In this document: positions 1 to 10,911 of the stretch, in pieces | Numbering within the stretch: the stretch's first letter is position 1 | Layout: each line of letters opens with the position of its first letter | Assembly (NCBI GenBank): GCA_021770785.1 | Contig: JAETQH010000002.1 | Location: forward strand, 88,612 to 152,611 | Length of the DNA: 64,000 nucleotides | Reading direction: 5' to 3' | Source of the DNA: Lachnospiraceae bacterium | GTDB taxonomy: Bacteria; Bacillota; Clostridia; Lachnospirales; Lachnospiraceae | The notes under the pieces: model-generated | What the model was told of the DNA's origin: nothing | Databases searched by the model: none | Seen by the model: the letters and a program-made list of their open reading frames with translations, nothing else | Program-made: the position numbers and the translations under genes

Positions 1-3000
1 CGGTCAATACTTTTGTGGTCTCCTGGAAAGATGCTGCTGATAAGAAGGAGTTGGTTGCTAAGGAAGCTTTGGTAATACCGAGTAATACCTGTTTTCCTTC
101 TGCCGGCTCTCTTCCCTCTTTCTCTAATATTTCGTTGGTATCCTCGAAATCCAGAGTATCTACCAATGTACCCGGAAGCATGTCAGAATCACCGTTATTT
201 TCCACACGGATTTTCTGCAACATCTGGCGTACGATAACCTCAATATGCTTATCGTTAATTTCTACACCCTGCAGACGGTATACACGCTGTACCTCACGGA
301 GCATGTAATCCTGAACGGCGCGGACACCTTTAATCTTTAAGATATCATGCGGGTTGACAGAACCTTCCGTCAGCTCGTCACCGGCCTCAAGAACTGCTCC
401 GTCCATAATCTTAATTCTGGAACCGTAAGGAATCAGGTATGCCTTTGTCTCTCCGGTTTCATTGTTGGTAACCACGATTTCACGTTTCTTCTTCGTATCT
501 TTAATGGTAGCTACGCCGCCAAATTCCGTGATGATGGCAAGACCTTTCGGCTTTCTTGCCTCGAAAATTTCCTCAACACGGGGAAGACCTTGTGTAATAT
601 CGTTTCCTGCCACACCACCGGTATGGAAGGTACGCATGGTAAGCTGTGTACCCGGCTCACCGATAGACTGCGCTGCAATGATACCGATTGCCTCACCAAC
701 CTGTACTGCCTGACCGGTTGCCATGTTGGCACCGTAACATTTTGCACAGACACCCATATGGGAGCGGCAGGATAATACGGTACGGATTTTCACTTTGCTA
801 ATCGGTTCTCCCTTCTCATCCACACCTTTGCTCATAACAAGAGCTGCACGCTTCGGTGTAATCATGTGGTTCGCTTTTACTAATACATTGCCCTCTGCAT
901 CACAGATGGTGTTGCAGGAGAAACGTCCTGTAATACGCTCCTGAAGGCTCTCGATCTCCTCTTTTCCATCCATAAATGCCGTTACCCACATACCCGGGAT
1001 CTCTCTGTCCGTTCCCTCGCAGCAATCGGACTCACGTACAATCATATGCTGGGAAACGTCAACCAGACGTCTGGTGAGGTAACCGGAGTCAGCGGTACGC
1101 AGAGCGGTATCGGAAAGTCCTTTACGCGCACCGTGTGCGGACATAAAATACTCCAATACGTCAAGACCTTCACGGAAGTTTGACTTAATCGGCAACTCGA
1201 TGGTTCTACCTGTTGTATCTGCCATCAAACCACGCATACCAGCCAGCTGTTTAATCTGTTTATCGGAACCACGGGCTCCGGAATCAGCCATCATGAAGAT
1301 GTTGTTGTATTTATCCAAACCGGAAAGCAGTGCATGAGTCAGTTCTTCATCCGTCTCTTTCCAGGTCTCAACCACCTCTTTGTAACGCTCTTCCTCCGTG
1401 ATAAGACCACGCTTATACTGTTTCATAATGCGGTCTACGGTGTCCTGCGCATTCTGAATCATCTGCGGTTTCTGCGGAGGCACGGTCATATCCGAAATAG
1501 ATACCGTCATGGCTGCCCTGGTGGAATATTTGTAACCCATTGCCTTTACGGCATCAAGCACTTCTGCGGTTCTTGTAGCACCGTGAATGTTGATGACCTT
1601 CTCTAAAATCTGTTTATTCTGTTTTTTGGCAACAAGGAAATCAACCTCTAATTTCAGTTCATTTCCCGGAACACTTCTGTCTACAAAACCTAAATCCTGC
1701 GGAATAATTTCATTAAAAATGAAACGTCCCAGAGTAGATTCTACGTTTCCTGACAAAACGGTTCCGTCCGGCATTGTCTTACTCATGCGGACTGTAATTC
1801 TCGAATGAAGCGTCAACACCCCGTTCTCATATGCCAAAATGGCTTCGTTTACGTTCTTAAAGAACTTGCCTTCACCCTTTGCCCCCGGTCTTTCCTGAGT
1901 CAGATAGTAGATACCAAGCACCATATCCTGAGAAGGAACTGCAACCAGACCGCCGTCAGACGGTTTTAACAGGTTGTTGGGTGACAGCAGCATAAAACGG
2001 CATTCTGCCTGTGCTTCTACGGAAAGCGGAAGATGGACAGCCATCTGATCACCGTCAAAGTCGGCGTTGAATGCGGTACATACCAATGGGTGCAGCTTAA
2101 TCGCCTTACCTTCTACTAAGATTGGCTCGAATGCCTGAATACCAAGACGGTGCAGTGTAGGGGCACGGTTTAACATAACCGGATGTTCTTTGATAACGTC
2201 CTCTAACACATCCCAGACCTCAGTCTGAAGTCTCTCCACCATCTTCTTTGCGCTCTTGATATTGTGGGCTGTTCCGTTTGCCACCAGCTCTTTCATAACG
2301 AAAGGCTTAAACAGCTCGATTGCCATCTCTTTCGGCAAACCGCACTGGAAAATCTTTAATTTCGGTTCTACACAGATAACAGAACGTCCGGAGTAGTCAA
2401 CACGTTTACCAAGTAAGTTCTGACGGAAGCGTCCTGATTTACCCTTTAACATATCAGACAAGGATTTTAACGCTCTGTTGCCCGGTCCTGTAACAGGACG
2501 GCCGCGGCGGCCATTGTCAATCAATGCGTCAACTGCTTCCTGCAGCATACGTTTCTCATTGCGGACAATGATATCCGGAGCACCTAACTCCAACAGTCTT
2601 CTCAGACGGTTATTTCTGTTGATAATTCTTCTATATAAATCATTTAAGTCGGAAGTTGCAAAGCGTCCGCCGTCCAACTGCACCATAGGACGTAAATCCG
2701 GCGGAATAACTGGAATCACGTCCATAATCATCCACTCCGGTTTATTTCCGGACTCACGGAAAGCCTCCACAACCTCTAATCTCTTGATGATTCTCGCACG
2801 TTTCTGGCCGGTAGCATCCACGAGCTCTGCCTTTAACTCTGCGGAATCCTTCTCTAAGTCAATGGCCTGCAACAGTTCCTGAATTGCTTCTGCGCCCATT
2901 CCCACACGGAAACCATTGCCATACTGCTCCCTCGCCTCCTGATACTCGTTCTCAGAAAGCACCTGTTTATACTGTAACGCGGTATTTCCCGCATCCAGCA

Positions 3001-3433
3001 CGATATAAGAAGCAAAGTACAGCACTTTTTCTAAAGTTCTCGGAGATAAATCAAGGATCAATCCCATCCGGGACGGAATACCCTTGAAATACCAGATATG
3101 GGATACCGGAGCTGCCAGCTCGATATGACCCATACGCTCTCTCCTGACGCTTGACTTTGTAATCTCAACGCCGCAACGGTCACAGACGACACCCTTGTAA
3201 CGGATTTTTTTATATTTACCACAATGACATTCCCAGTCCTTGCTCGGTCCGAAAATCTTTTCGCAGAACAAACCGTCTTTTTCCGGTTTCAGGGTTCTAT
3301 AGTTAATGGTTTCCGGTTTTTTTACCTCGCCTCTGGACCATTCTCTAATCTTTTCCGGCGATGCCAATCCGATTTTAATGGCATCAAATGAGATCGACTG
3401 TCCTGCCGTTTCTTTACTCATTGTTTCTGGCAT
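1..3433 (-). CDS. rpoC: DNA-directed RNA polymerase subunit beta' (3' end beyond the window)
   Basis: Largest subunit of RNA polymerase; about 1144 codons are present and the C-terminus lies off the left edge. The start ATG at 3433 ([12 protein letters not shown]) has GGGAG 7 nt upstream and lies 15 nt after the rpoB stop, so the two are co-translated from one mRNA. The N-terminal zinc-binding cysteines (CHCG and later CDRCG) are encoded around 3170-3235. The invariant catalytic loop NADFDGDQM, whose three aspartates hold the active-site magnesium, lies at 2042-2068 (residues 456-464). Nothing unusual was seen in the visible part. Confidence 0.98.
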   Translation of the reverse strand, partial: MPETMSKETAGQSISFDAIKIGLASPEKIREWSRGEVKKPETINYRTLKPEKDGLFCEKIFGPSKDWECHCGKYKKIRYKGVVCDRCGVEITKSSVRRERMGHIELAAPVSHIWYFKGIPSRMGLILDLSPRTLEKVLYFASYIVLDAGNTALQYKQVLSENEYQEAREQYGNGFRVGMGAEAIQELLQAIDLEKDSAELKAELVDATGQKRARIIKRLEVVEAFRESGNKPEWMIMDVIPVIPPDLRPMVQLDGGRFATSDLNDLYRRIINRNNRLRRLLELGAPDIIVRNEKRMLQEAVDALIDNGRRGRPVTGPGNRALKSLSDMLKGKSGRFRQNLLGKRVDYSGRSVICVEPKLKIFQCGLPKEMAIELFKPFVMKELVANGTAHNIKSAKKMVERLQTEVWDVLEDVIKEHPVMLNRAPTLHRLGIQAFEPILVEGKAIKLHPLVCTAFNADFDGDQMAVHLPLSVEAQAECRFMLLSPNNLLKPSDGGLVAVPSQDMVLGIYYLTQERPGAKGEGKFFKNVNEAILAYENGVLTLHSRITVRMSKTMPDGTVLSGNVESTLGRFIFNEIIPQDLGFVDRSVPGNELKLEVDFLVAKKQNKQILEKVINIHGATRTAEVLDAVKAMGYKYSTRAAMTVSISDMTVPPQKPQMIQNAQDTVDRIMKQYKRGLITEEERYKEVVETWKETDEELTHALLSGLDKYNNIFMMADSGARGSDKQIKQLAGMRGLMADTTGRTIELPIKSNFREGLDVLEYFMSAHGARKGLSDTALRTADSGYLTRRLVDVSQHMIVRESDCCEGTDREIPGMWVTAFMDGKEEIESLQERITGRFSCNTICDAEGNVLVKANHMITPKRAALVMSKGVDEKGEPISKVKIRTVLSCRSHMGVCAKCYGANMATGQAVQVGEAIGIIAAQSIGEPGTQLTMRTFHTGGVAGNDITQGLPRVEEIFEARKPKGLAIITEFGGVATIKDTKKKREIVVTNNETGETKAYLIPYGSRIKIMDGAVLEAGDELTEGSVNPHDILKIKGVRAVQDYMLREVQRVYRLQGVEINDKHIEVIVRQMLQKIRVENNGDSDMLPGTLVDTLDFEDTNEILEKEGREPAEGKQVLLGITKASLATNSFLSAASFQETTKVLT

Positions 3434-3448
3434 TATGACACTCCCTTT

Positions 3449-6400
3449 CTATTCGTTTTCTTCGTCAAAAGCAACCTCTTCTACTGCGTCATCGAAAAAG
3501 TCAGCATCATCATCCTCTTCCTCTGCCTCTTCTTCTATATCAACCAGCTCTTCATTCTCCGCATCAAATTCTTTCTGGGAGAAGCCCATCTTTGCAAAGG
3601 AATCGCTGTCCTCAAATGCAAAATCTTTATCGCCGGAAATGATGGAGTTCAAATCCGTATTGCCATATTCGCTGGTCTCAATCAGCTCAACTTCGTTTCT
3701 TTCCTCGTCTAATACTTTCACGTCTAAGCCTAAGGACTGAAGCTCTTTCAGCAATACCTTAAAGGACTCCGGTATACCCGGCTCAGGGATATTGTCACCT
3801 TTGATGATAGCTTCGTAGGTCTTGACACGTCCCACTACATCATCGGATTTCACAGTTAAGATTTCCTGCAAGGTGTAAGAAGCGCCATATGCCTCTAATG
3901 CCCATACCTCCATCTCCCCGAAACGCTGTCCGCCGAACTGCGCTTTACCGCCTAACGGCTGCTGGGTTACTAAGGAATACGGTCCGGTAGAACGGGCATG
4001 AATCTTATCATCTACCAGATGATGCAGTTTCAGGTAGTGCATGTGTCCGATGGTAACCGGTGAATCAAACGCCTCTCCGGTACGTCCGTCCCGAAGCTGA
4101 ACCTTTCCGTCTCTGGAAATCGGAACACCCTTCCACAATGCTCTGTGTGCCCTGTTATCATATAAGTATTTCATCACGTCTTCTCTAAGGGTGTCTTTGT
4201 ATTTTGCCTCAAAGTCCTCCCACTCAGAATTTACGTAGTCATTTGCCAACTCTAAGGTATCCTGGATATCAATTTCCTTTGCACCGTCAAACACAGGAGT
4301 TTCAATGTTAAAGCCTAATGCCTTTGCTGCAAGGCTTAAGTGAATTTCCAGCACCTGACCGATATTCATACGGGACGGCACACCCAAAGGATTCAACACG
4401 ATATCAAGAGGACGTCCGTTTGGCAGGAACGGCATATCTTCCACCGGAAGCACACGGGAAACCACACCCTTGTTACCATGACGTCCAGCCATCTTATCAC
4501 CCACAGAAATCTTTCTCTTCTGGGCAATGTAAATACGAACCGCCTGGTTGACACCCGGCGATAATTCGTCACCGTTTTCTCTGGTAAATACTTTGGCATC
4601 CACAACGATACCATACTCACCGTGAGGAACTTTTAAGGAAGTATCACGAACCTCCCTTGCCTTCTCACCAAAGATGGCACGGAGCAGCCTCTCTTCTGCG
4701 GTAAGCTCTGTCTCTCCCTTCGGAGTTACCTTACCCACCAGAATATCTCCGGCGCGAACCTCAGCACCGATACGGATAATTCCTCTCTCGTCAAGGTCTT
4801 TTAACGCATCATCACCAACGCCCGGCACGTCTCTTGTGATTTCCTCCGGTCCTAATTTGGTGTCACGGGCTTCTGCCTCATATTCCTCAATATGAATAGA
4901 AGTATAAACATCATCCTGCACCAGTCTCTCGCTGAGAAGAACCGCATCCTCGTAGTTATAACCTTCCCAGGTCATAAATCCGATTAACGGGTTTTTACCA
5001 AGTGCCAGCTCACCGTTGGAGGTGGAAGGACCGTCTGCGATAACCTCCCCCGCCTCTATGCGGTCACCCTTGAACACAATCGGTCTCTGATTGTAACAGT
5101 TAGACTGGTTACTTCTGGAAAATTTCGTTAATTTATATACATCTCTGGTTCCCTCGTCATTTTTGATGACAATTTTGTTGGACTCAGAGCTCTCAACAAC
5201 ACCTGCATTTTTTGCCACAACACAGACACCGGAGTCAACGGCTGCCTTTGTCTCCATACCTGTACCCACCACCGGGGCATCTGTGGTCAAAAGCGGCACT
5301 GCCTGACGCTGCATGTTAGATCCCATCAGCGCACGGTTTGCATCATCGTTCTGCAGGAACGGAATCAATGCGGTAGCAACGGAGAATACCATCTTCGGGG
5401 ATACGTCCATGTAGTCAAACATAGTTTTTTCGTACTCCTGTGTCTCCTCCCTGTAACGACCGGAAACGGAGTTACGGACAAAATGCCCTTCCTCGTCTAA
5501 TGCCTCGTTCGCCTGCGCTACATGGTAATTATCCTCTTCGTCTGCTGTCATATAAACCACTTCGTCTGTAACCCGTGGATTTTTAGGATCGGATTTATCA
5601 ATCTTGCGGTACGGTGCCTCAACAAAACCGTACTCGTTAATTCTTGCATAGCTTGCAAGAGAGTTAATCAAACCAATGTTAGGTCCCTCAGGGGTCTCAA
5701 TGGGGCACATTCTTCCGTAATGGGAATAATGCACGTCTCGAACCTCGAATCCGGCACGGTCTCTGGACAAACCGCCGGGACCCAATGCAGATAGACGCCT
5801 CTTATGGGTCAGCTCACCCAGGGGGTTGTTCTGATCCATAAACTGGGACAGCTGGGAAGAACCGAAGAACTCTTTCACCGCAGCCGTTACCGGTTTGATA
5901 TTGATTAAGCTCTGTGGGGAAATGTTCTCTAAATCCAGAGTTGTCATTCTCTCACGAACCACTCTCTCTAATCTGGAAAGACCGATACGATACTGGTTCT
6001 GCAGCAATTCGCCTACCGCACGGATACGTCTGTTTCCTAAATGGTCAATATCGTCGTCATTTCCAATTCCATACTCTAAGTGCATGTTATAGTTGATGGA
6101 CGCAAAGATATCGTCTTTTGTAATATGTTTTGGTATCAAATCCGCCACATTTTTACGGATTGCTTCTTTTAAATCCTCAATCTCCGGATTTTCCTCCATT
6201 AACTGGGCTAATACCGGATAATAAACAAGCTCTGTAATGCCAAGCTCTCTCGGATTGCAGTCCACGTAATGGGTTAAATCTACCATCATGGAGGACATTA
6301 CCTTAACATTTCTTGTTTCTGTCTGAATCCATACATAAGGAACAGCCGCATTCTGGATATCGTCTGCTAAGGAACGAGTTACCTCTGTTCCCGCTTCAGC

Positions 6401-7321
6401 GATGATTTCGCCTGTGGTTACATCCACAACATCCTCCGCTAAAACCTGTCCGTTGATACGGTTTTTCAGTGCTAATTTTTTATTGAATTTGTAACGTCCG
6501 ACTTTGGCAAGGTCGTATCTTCTCGGGTCAAAGAACATAGCATTAATAAGGCTCTCCGCACTCTCAACAGTCAACGGCTCGCCTGGTCTGATTTTCTTAT
6601 ATAACTCAAGAAGTCCCTCTTCATAATTGGTCGCAACGTCTTTTCCAAAGCTTGCTAAAATCTTCGGTTCCTCACCGAACATATCGATGATTTCCTGGTT
6701 ACTGCCGATACCAAGGGCACGGATCAATACAGTAATCGGAACCTTTCTGGTTCTATCTACACGAACATAGAAAACGTCATTGGAGTCTGTCTCATACTCT
6801 AACCAAGCGCCACGGTTTGGAATTACAGTACAGGAATACAGAGTTTTACCCACTTTATCGTGAGCAATTCCGTAATAGATACCCGGAGAACGTACCAACT
6901 GGCTGACGATAACTCGCTCTGCACCGTTGATTACGAAAGTACCTGTTTCGGTCATCAAAGGAAGGTCGCCCATGAAAATCTCATGCTCATTAATCTCATC
7001 CGTTTCTTTGTTGTGAAGTCTGACCTTTACTTTTAAAGGCGCTGCGTATGTTGCGTCTCTCTCTTTACACTCTGGAATTGTATATTTTACATCATTCTCG
7101 CATAATGCAAAATCAACAAAATCCAAGCTCAGATGACCGCTGTAGTCAGCAATCGGAGAGATATCAGCAAATACTTCTTTTAAGCCCTCTTTTAAGAACC
7201 ACTGATAGGAATCTTTCTGGACCTCTATCAGATTGGGCATCTCTAATACCTCTTTCTGTCTTGAGTAACTCATACGCATTCCTTTTCCGGCTTTCACCGG
7301 ACGTATTCTGTTTTTCTCCAT
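3449..7321 (-). CDS. rpoB: DNA-directed RNA polymerase subunit beta
   Basis: Second largest RNA polymerase subunit, 1290 aa. The reading frame is open further upstream, but the ATG at 7321 ([14 protein letters not shown]) has AGGTG at good spacing and matches usual RpoB N-termini, so the longer start is rejected. The rifampicin-pocket region around residues 485-525 reads [20 protein letters not shown] then LSALGPGG, the sensitive wild-type pattern. The C-terminus ends in a strongly acidic tail ([12 protein letters not shown] and on), a lineage feature. It has its own promoter and leader instead of following rplL directly, because three unrelated genes lie between rplL and rpoB. Confidence 0.98.
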   Translation of the reverse strand: MEKNRIRPVKAGKGMRMSYSRQKEVLEMPNLIEVQKDSYQWFLKEGLKEVFADISPIADYSGHLSLDFVDFALCENDVKYTIPECKERDATYAAPLKVKVRLHNKETDEINEHEIFMGDLPLMTETGTFVINGAERVIVSQLVRSPGIYYGIAHDKVGKTLYSCTVIPNRGAWLEYETDSNDVFYVRVDRTRKVPITVLIRALGIGSNQEIIDMFGEEPKILASFGKDVATNYEEGLLELYKKIRPGEPLTVESAESLINAMFFDPRRYDLAKVGRYKFNKKLALKNRINGQVLAEDVVDVTTGEIIAEAGTEVTRSLADDIQNAAVPYVWIQTETRNVKVMSSMMVDLTHYVDCNPRELGITELVYYPVLAQLMEENPEIEDLKEAIRKNVADLIPKHITKDDIFASINYNMHLEYGIGNDDDIDHLGNRRIRAVGELLQNQYRIGLSRLERVVRERMTTLDLENISPQSLINIKPVTAAVKEFFGSSQLSQFMDQNNPLGELTHKRRLSALGPGGLSRDRAGFEVRDVHYSHYGRMCPIETPEGPNIGLINSLASYARINEYGFVEAPYRKIDKSDPKNPRVTDEVVYMTADEEDNYHVAQANEALDEEGHFVRNSVSGRYREETQEYEKTMFDYMDVSPKMVFSVATALIPFLQNDDANRALMGSNMQRQAVPLLTTDAPVVGTGMETKAAVDSGVCVVAKNAGVVESSESNKIVIKNDEGTRDVYKLTKFSRSNQSNCYNQRPIVFKGDRIEAGEVIADGPSTSNGELALGKNPLIGFMTWEGYNYEDAVLLSERLVQDDVYTSIHIEEYEAEARDTKLGPEEITRDVPGVGDDALKDLDERGIIRIGAEVRAGDILVGKVTPKGETELTAEERLLRAIFGEKAREVRDTSLKVPHGEYGIVVDAKVFTRENGDELSPGVNQAVRIYIAQKRKISVGDKMAGRHGNKGVVSRVLPVEDMPFLPNGRPLDIVLNPLGVPSRMNIGQVLEIHLSLAAKALGFNIETPVFDGAKEIDIQDTLELANDYVNSEWEDFEAKYKDTLREDVMKYLYDNRAHRALWKGVPISRDGKVQLRDGRTGEAFDSPVTIGHMHYLKLHHLVDDKIHARSTGPYSLVTQQPLGGKAQFGGQRFGEMEVWALEAYGASYTLQEILTVKSDDVVGRVKTYEAIIKGDNIPEPGIPESFKVLLKELQSLGLDVKVLDEERNEVELIETSEYGNTDLNSIISGDKDFAFEDSDSFAKMGFSQKEFDAENEELVDIEEEAEEEDDDADFFDDAVEEVAFDEENE

Positions 7322-7555
7322 TGACGTTTCACCTCTCGTTTTTATAATCAACAAGCGAATGCCTGTTGTATGAAATCTACCGCCCCAAACCGCAGCCCTT
7401 GCGGTATGTGAACACTCAGCATCCACTACATATAGTAGCCCTCACCGCATCTTTTCCACAAAACATGCGAAATGCCCTGTTTCCGGGGTTTCTCGCACAT
7501 ATGTTTCCCTAAAAAAGACGCAATAAGTCCACTGCACCACAATAGTGCAACGTAT
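7322..7555 (-). promoter_or_regulatory. rpoB 5' leader (about 230 nt untranslated)
   Basis: Untranslated region between the rpoB promoter and the rpoB ATG. It contains several inverted repeats on the minus strand, including a CAACA/TTGTTG hairpin just upstream of the Shine-Dalgarno sequence and ACCGC/GCGGT near 7390-7405. No U-tract terminator and no known riboswitch core was recognised. Such a long leader could carry attenuation control, but this is only inference. Confidence 0.4.
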
Positions 7556-7585
7556 ATGATAGCACAAGCATTAGCAAAACGTCAA
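7556..7585 (-). promoter_or_regulatory. sigma-A promoter of rpoBC
   Basis: On the minus strand TTGACG (7585-7580), an 18-nt spacer, and TATCAT (7561-7556) preceded by TGC, giving an extended -10. It explains how rpoBC is expressed although separated from the rplJL operon by three genes and terminators. Confidence 0.7.
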
Positions 7586-7736
7586 GCTTTTTTGCAGAAA
7601 AAATGTGGGCTTTTATTTTTCTTCGAAAACATCAATATTCCTTTTAATAACACAATCCTTATAAACGCCTTGCGTCACCAAAAATTTTCCCGCAGATCAT
7701 CCGTACATAATATCTGCCTATATTCCCTCTAGTGTA

Positions 7737-7777
7737 TAAAAAAACTGGTCTCTAAGTTTGAACTTAAAAACCAGTTT
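7737..7777 (-). terminator. rho-independent terminator downstream of the PepSY gene
   Basis: On the minus strand a stem AAACTGGT/ACCAGTTT with an inner TAAGTT/AACTTA stem is followed by a run of T (7741-7735). It lies about 145 nt after the stop of the PepSY protein gene. The spacer between them (7778-7922) is structured and holds no credible gene. Confidence 0.75.
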
Positions 7778-7922
7778 ATCTAATGTAATAGTAGGGGGAA
7801 ACTTACCTGCTCCTCTCGTCCTGCCGCCCATGCGGTTTCTCAAGTAGCGCTTCAATTCCTCTAAGATGCACCTATGCCTTGCAGTATGAGTTACTAAGGA
7901 ACAACTGTCCACATTTTAACAA

Positions 7923-8576
7923 TTATACAGCTTCATCGTAATAGTCATCGTAATCATCATCGTCATAATCATCGTAGAAGTCATCGTCCCTCTCTTTTTC
8001 CTTCCAGAGAATCTTTCCTTTTAAAGAAATCTCATAATCGTATTCCCAACCACCTGCTTTAAAACTTACCTCATATTTTACCTCACCGCCATCTCTGTCT
8101 TTTTCCACCTCCAAATCATACACATCCGAAAGCTCTACGCCGGCATCTTTAAGGGCAATGTCTCTAGCCTCTTTTGCCGTTATGTTTTTTGCGTTTGAAT
8201 CCACTTTAGGAATTTTAACTTTTCCTGTTACTTTTCCATATTTGGAAGTGTGCTCTGCCCTGATCCCTGTAATGGTAAAATTATAAGTCTTGCCCGCTTT
8301 ATAATTTTTAATTCTAAATTTTAGTTCATCATCATCTCTCTCATAAATAGACACCTTGTAAGTATTTCCCGACGTATCCTTTACAGATACTTTCGTTTTT
8401 TTGTAGTTCACATCTTGTCTAAAGTCAACCTCTACTTTTCCATTTCCCAAATACTTTACCTTTTCTTTCGTTGGCGCCGCCGCGAACGTTGGCGTGACTC
8501 CCAATCCTATTACCAATACCAGCATAACAGAAAGTGCCACCTGTAATCTAAAAATGTGTGTTAATTGACTCATCAT
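7923..8576 (-). CDS. secreted PepSY-domain protein with acidic C-terminal tail
   Basis: A 217-aa exported protein. Residues 1-33 form a signal peptide (hydrophobic core VALSVMLVLVIGLGV, cleavage near TFAAAP). Residues about 40-130 are a lysine-rich beta-type domain resembling an SbsA/Ig-like module. Residues about 133-192 (ITAKEARDIALKDAGV...YEVSFKAGGWEYDYEI) match PepSY, a domain thought to modulate extracellular proteins. The C-terminus is a run of Asp and Tyr (DDDFYDDYDDDDYDDYYD), possibly metal-binding. GGAGG lies just upstream of two adjacent ATGs, so the start may be 8576 or 8573. It lies between the rpoB promoter and a flagellin-like gene. Exact function unknown. Confidence 0.8.
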   Translation of the reverse strand: MMSQLTHIFRLQVALSVMLVLVIGLGVTPTFAAAPTKEKVKYLGNGKVEVDFRQDVNYKKTKVSVKDTSGNTYKVSIYERDDDELKFRIKNYKAGKTYNFTITGIRAEHTSKYGKVTGKVKIPKVDSNAKNITAKEARDIALKDAGVELSDVYDLEVEKDRDGGEVKYEVSFKAGGWEYDYEISLKGKILWKEKERDDDFYDDYDDDDYDDYYDEAV

Positions 8577-8738
8577 TTTTCCTCCATGTTATTTCTCGAT
8601 TGTATGGTCTTACCACAGAACTGTAACATTGAAAAATAAAGAACCTCCATAGTTTCGTAAAGATAATGTAAAAATTCATAGATGATTGTTAAAATTTAAT
8701 GGAATTTCGACAATATTTTCATAATCCCTTTGATAGCA

Positions 8739-8766
8739 TCACGGAATCCAAAATGGGATTCCGTGA
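8739..8766. repeat. perfect 11-bp inverted repeat downstream of the flagellin-like gene
   Basis: Arms TCACGGAATCC (8739-8749) and GGATTCCGTGA (8756-8766) around a 6-nt loop, about 60 nt after the stop of the flagellin-like gene. There is no T-run after it on the minus strand, so it is a weak terminator at best; it may stabilise the mRNA 3' end. Confidence 0.5.
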
Positions 8767-8822
8767 ATTTTCGTTTCCAACCCTATAAGGTATTTTTTAT
8801 GGACTACATTAGTTATCCGGCA

Positions 8823-9590
8823 TCAGGCAAACATACGGAACATGCTGTTCGTCTGCTGTTCCATTTTCTTTTTCTGCATAAACAGCGCATATTCCTGCAA
8901 CGTCTCTTTTTTCTTCTTCTCAGAAATCGCCTCCGGGAAATCCAAATCCTCCAACCGGCTCTTCGACGCTGTTACATTCAACCTTGTGTTGGTGCTGTAC
9001 TGATAAGCATACCCAAGAGCGTTGCTCTGCGCCCCCATGCTGCTTCTGCCTGCGCTCACCTTTGCAAGGGCATCGTCAATATCCTGCAGATTGAAGTCCT
9101 TCGTCACATCAAAATCTGCAATTCCAAGCATTGCCAACGTGGCATCTGTTGTCTCCACGCTCATGCTGTTTCCGTTTCCGTCTGTGGCAATCTGGAATTT
9201 ATCATATGTACCGTTCAGCAATTCTTTCGTATTATAGTTCGTCTGAGACGCAATATCGGAAATGCCCTGTTTCAGCTGATCGATTTCCTTCTGGATATTG
9301 GCACGGTCAGAATCTGTCACCACCGCCGTGTTGGCCGCCTGCACTCCAAGCTCACGGATACGCTGTAAGTAATCTGCGATACCGCTCATAGCGCCGTCCG
9401 CAATATTCAACATATCCTTTGCCGCACCGATGTTATTCTCGCCTGCTTTATACCCTCGTATCTGGGCATCCTCTTTCTCTATAATGGAAAGCTCCGCTGC
9501 GCCATCCGCCGCACTCTGTATTTTCTTTCCGGATGCAAAATTTCCATAGTCACGGTAGGAACTGCTGTTAATGGATGAAATGCTACTCAT
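8823..9590 (-). CDS. short flagellin-like protein
   Basis: A 255-aa protein with the flagellin N-terminal helical pattern (ASGKKIQSAADGAAELSIIEKE, then AADYLQ-type helix IRELGVQAANTAVVTDSDRANIQKEI, QTNYNTKELLNG). The C-terminal part (TASKSRLEDLDFPEAISEKK) resembles the flagellin TAAESRIRD-MAEEM segment but ends in a charged, glutamine- and lysine-rich tail with MFRMFA instead of the usual alanine/leucine-rich terminus. There is almost no variable D2/D3 region. GGGGGG lies upstream of the ATG. It may be a minor flagellin or a secreted flagellin-family protein. Its position between rplL and rpoB is unusual. Confidence 0.85.
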   Translation of the reverse strand: MSSISSINSSSYRDYGNFASGKKIQSAADGAAELSIIEKEDAQIRGYKAGENNIGAAKDMLNIADGAMSGIADYLQRIRELGVQAANTAVVTDSDRANIQKEIDQLKQGISDIASQTNYNTKELLNGTYDKFQIATDGNGNSMSVETTDATLAMLGIADFDVTKDFNLQDIDDALAKVSAGRSSMGAQSNALGYAYQYSTNTRLNVTASKSRLEDLDFPEAISEKKKKETLQEYALFMQKKKMEQQTNSMFRMFA

Positions 9591-9641
9591 AGCAAACCCC
9601 CCTTTCTAAAAAGCCTTTTTTAAAATAGTATCTTTTTCTTT

Positions 9642-9670
9642 ATCTTATCCCAGCTGACGGATTTTGGCAA
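9642..9670 (-). promoter_or_regulatory. possible sigma-A promoter of the flagellin-like gene
   Basis: Minus-strand TTGCCA (9670-9665), 17-nt spacer, TAAGAT (9647-9642), about 50 nt upstream of the start. No sigma-28 match was found here, unlike two of the other flagellin genes. Confidence 0.4.
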
Positions 9671-9711
9671 GACTGCAAAATATACAAAAGCGTATTTTTC
9701 ATGATGTTCTG

Positions 9712-10485
9712 CTAAAATTTCTCAATTTTTATTTTGCTCTTGGACAGTTCCTTCTCTTTGTTAAACGCCCCATAATATTTCGGTTTCTTAGAAAATTCCT
9801 GATTTACAACTGTTTTAGAGCCCGAGGTTATCTTCATATTGTCGATGTAAAGCTTGCCGCTGCCCTTATTGTTTTCTCCCGTAATGCTGACTCCCATGTT
9901 AAATGCATATTTATCTTTTGCCCCAACCTGCACGCTTTCTCCGTTTTCAAGAAACATTTGCGTTGAAAAAGGCACTTTTTTTACCTTTATCACATAATAT
10001 GATTTGTATGCTCCCATTCCTGCTTTGCAGGTTCCATAGGCAGAAGCCTTGACGTTTTTCTGTAAAGTCTCGTCCCAGGCATACAGCTTCACTTTTCCGT
10101 TTTCATTTATCGCAGACAAAGTAATTTTCCCAACCACGTCTCCTACATAATTTTCCTTAGAATCCATAAAGTCAAGATAAGGTGTTACGTCAATGACTGC
10201 GCCGTTCTTCTTTAAGGCTGTTTTGGGAATGTAAATATCCACGCTCATTTTCAGCGACCGGACTGCGGTCTTTTTAGAGGTTCCATGCACGTAAATACCG
10301 TAATTATTGTTGTATCCGCAACTGTCCCCATCTTTTTCATAATTTTGCCCGTTAAAGGAATAGCTGACCCTAAGCGCCTTGTTAGCAGCAGCTTCAACCT
10401 CTGCTACTCCGAGTCCGGCAATCCCAAGTACCACAATCAGGAAAAATGCAACCATCTGTTTTCCAATTTTTCTAACTCTCTCCAT
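9712..10485 (-). CDS. secreted protein of unknown function
   Basis: A 257-aa protein; I do not recognise the family with certainty. The ATG at 10485 (MERVRKIGKQMVAFF) has AGGAGG 6 nt upstream; the longer open frame reads through intergenic repeats and is rejected. Residues 1-33 form a signal peptide ending EVEAAA. The rest is beta-rich (SVDIYIPKTAL, VIDVTPYLDFMD, GKLYIDNMKI) and looks like a carbohydrate-binding or jelly-roll type domain with a phrase typical of such modules (YIDNMKI). It ends in a lysine-rich tail. It lies downstream of rplL but behind a strong terminator, so it is probably transcribed separately. Confidence 0.65.
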   Translation of the reverse strand: MERVRKIGKQMVAFFLIVVLGIAGLGVAEVEAAANKALRVSYSFNGQNYEKDGDSCGYNNNYGIYVHGTSKKTAVRSLKMSVDIYIPKTALKKNGAVIDVTPYLDFMDSKENYVGDVVGKITLSAINENGKVKLYAWDETLQKNVKASAYGTCKAGMGAYKSYYVIKVKKVPFSTQMFLENGESVQVGAKDKYAFNMGVSITGENNKGSGKLYIDNMKITSGSKTVVNQEFSKKPKYYGAFNKEKELSKSKIKIEKF

Positions 10486-10593
10486 ATCTGCCCTCCTAAT
10501 CTTCTGATAATTTACCATTATCCCTTTTTTTATTGTACATTTATATTTTCTTTCTGTAAATAGAAAACACCCTACTTGGATATATTTTTTGTA

Positions 10594-10834
10594 AAAAAGA
10601 GCCGGTGGCTTTCGTGCAAGTGCAGAGCTTAGCTGCCCGACATAGCCGATCAGCACACGGTCGGCGCCGAATGAAATTGGGAAAATTGGGGGGCGCGGAT
10701 TGAGCTGCCGGACTTTGTCCGTCAGCACGCGTTGCGCTTTCAAAAAGTCAGAAAGAGCCAGTGGCTTTCGTGCAGACGCAGAGCTTAGCTGCCCGGCACA
10801 GCCGGTCAGCACACGGCTGGCGCCGAATGAAATC
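10594..10834. repeat. intergenic direct repeats (two long copies and one partial copy)
   Basis: Copy A (about 10594-10677) and copy B (about 10751-10834) share about 80 nt at high identity with an offset of 156 nt, beginning AGAGCCGGTGGCTTTCGTGC and ending GGCGCCGAATGAAAT. A third, partial unit starting at AGCTGCCGGAC (10703) shares the AGCTGCC...GTCAGCAC core. Each core has a short inverted repeat (GCCGA/TCGGC in A, CAGCCG/CGGCTG in B, GGAC/GTCC in the middle unit). The array fills most of the 10486-10911 intergenic region, between the rplL terminator and the start of the secreted protein gene. Confidence 0.8.
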
Positions 10835-10881
10835 AAAAAGAGAGTGTCTGCCGGGAATAAATTCCCGCAGTCACTCTCTTT
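10835..10881 (-). terminator. rho-independent terminator of rplJL
   Basis: Minus-strand stem AGAGAGTG...CACTCTCT with an inner CTGCGGGAAT/ATTCCCGGCAG stem, followed by TTTTT. It lies about 35 nt after the rplL stop and marks the end of the rplJ-rplL transcript, confirming that rpoB is not in this operon. Confidence 0.85.
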
Positions 10882-10911
10882 CCGATTTCGCTCTGCTTAT
10901 AGCTTACACGA

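Noticed and set aside
7718..7912. 64-codon minus-strand ORF between the PepSY and rpoB genes
   Set aside because: It has no ribosome site, contains the terminator stem and has no family match that I recognise.
8739..8766. Rho-independent terminator of the flagellin-like gene
   Set aside because: The stem is perfect, but no T-run follows on the minus strand; listed only as an inverted repeat.
10594..10834. CRISPR-like array of short repeats
   Set aside because: There are only two full copies and one partial one, with no regular spacer, and the repeats are about 80 nt. No cas gene lies nearby.
9712..10836. N-terminal extension of the secreted protein to 10836
   Set aside because: The extra 117 residues are encoded by intergenic direct repeats; the ATG at 10485 has a good ribosome site and gives a proper signal peptide.
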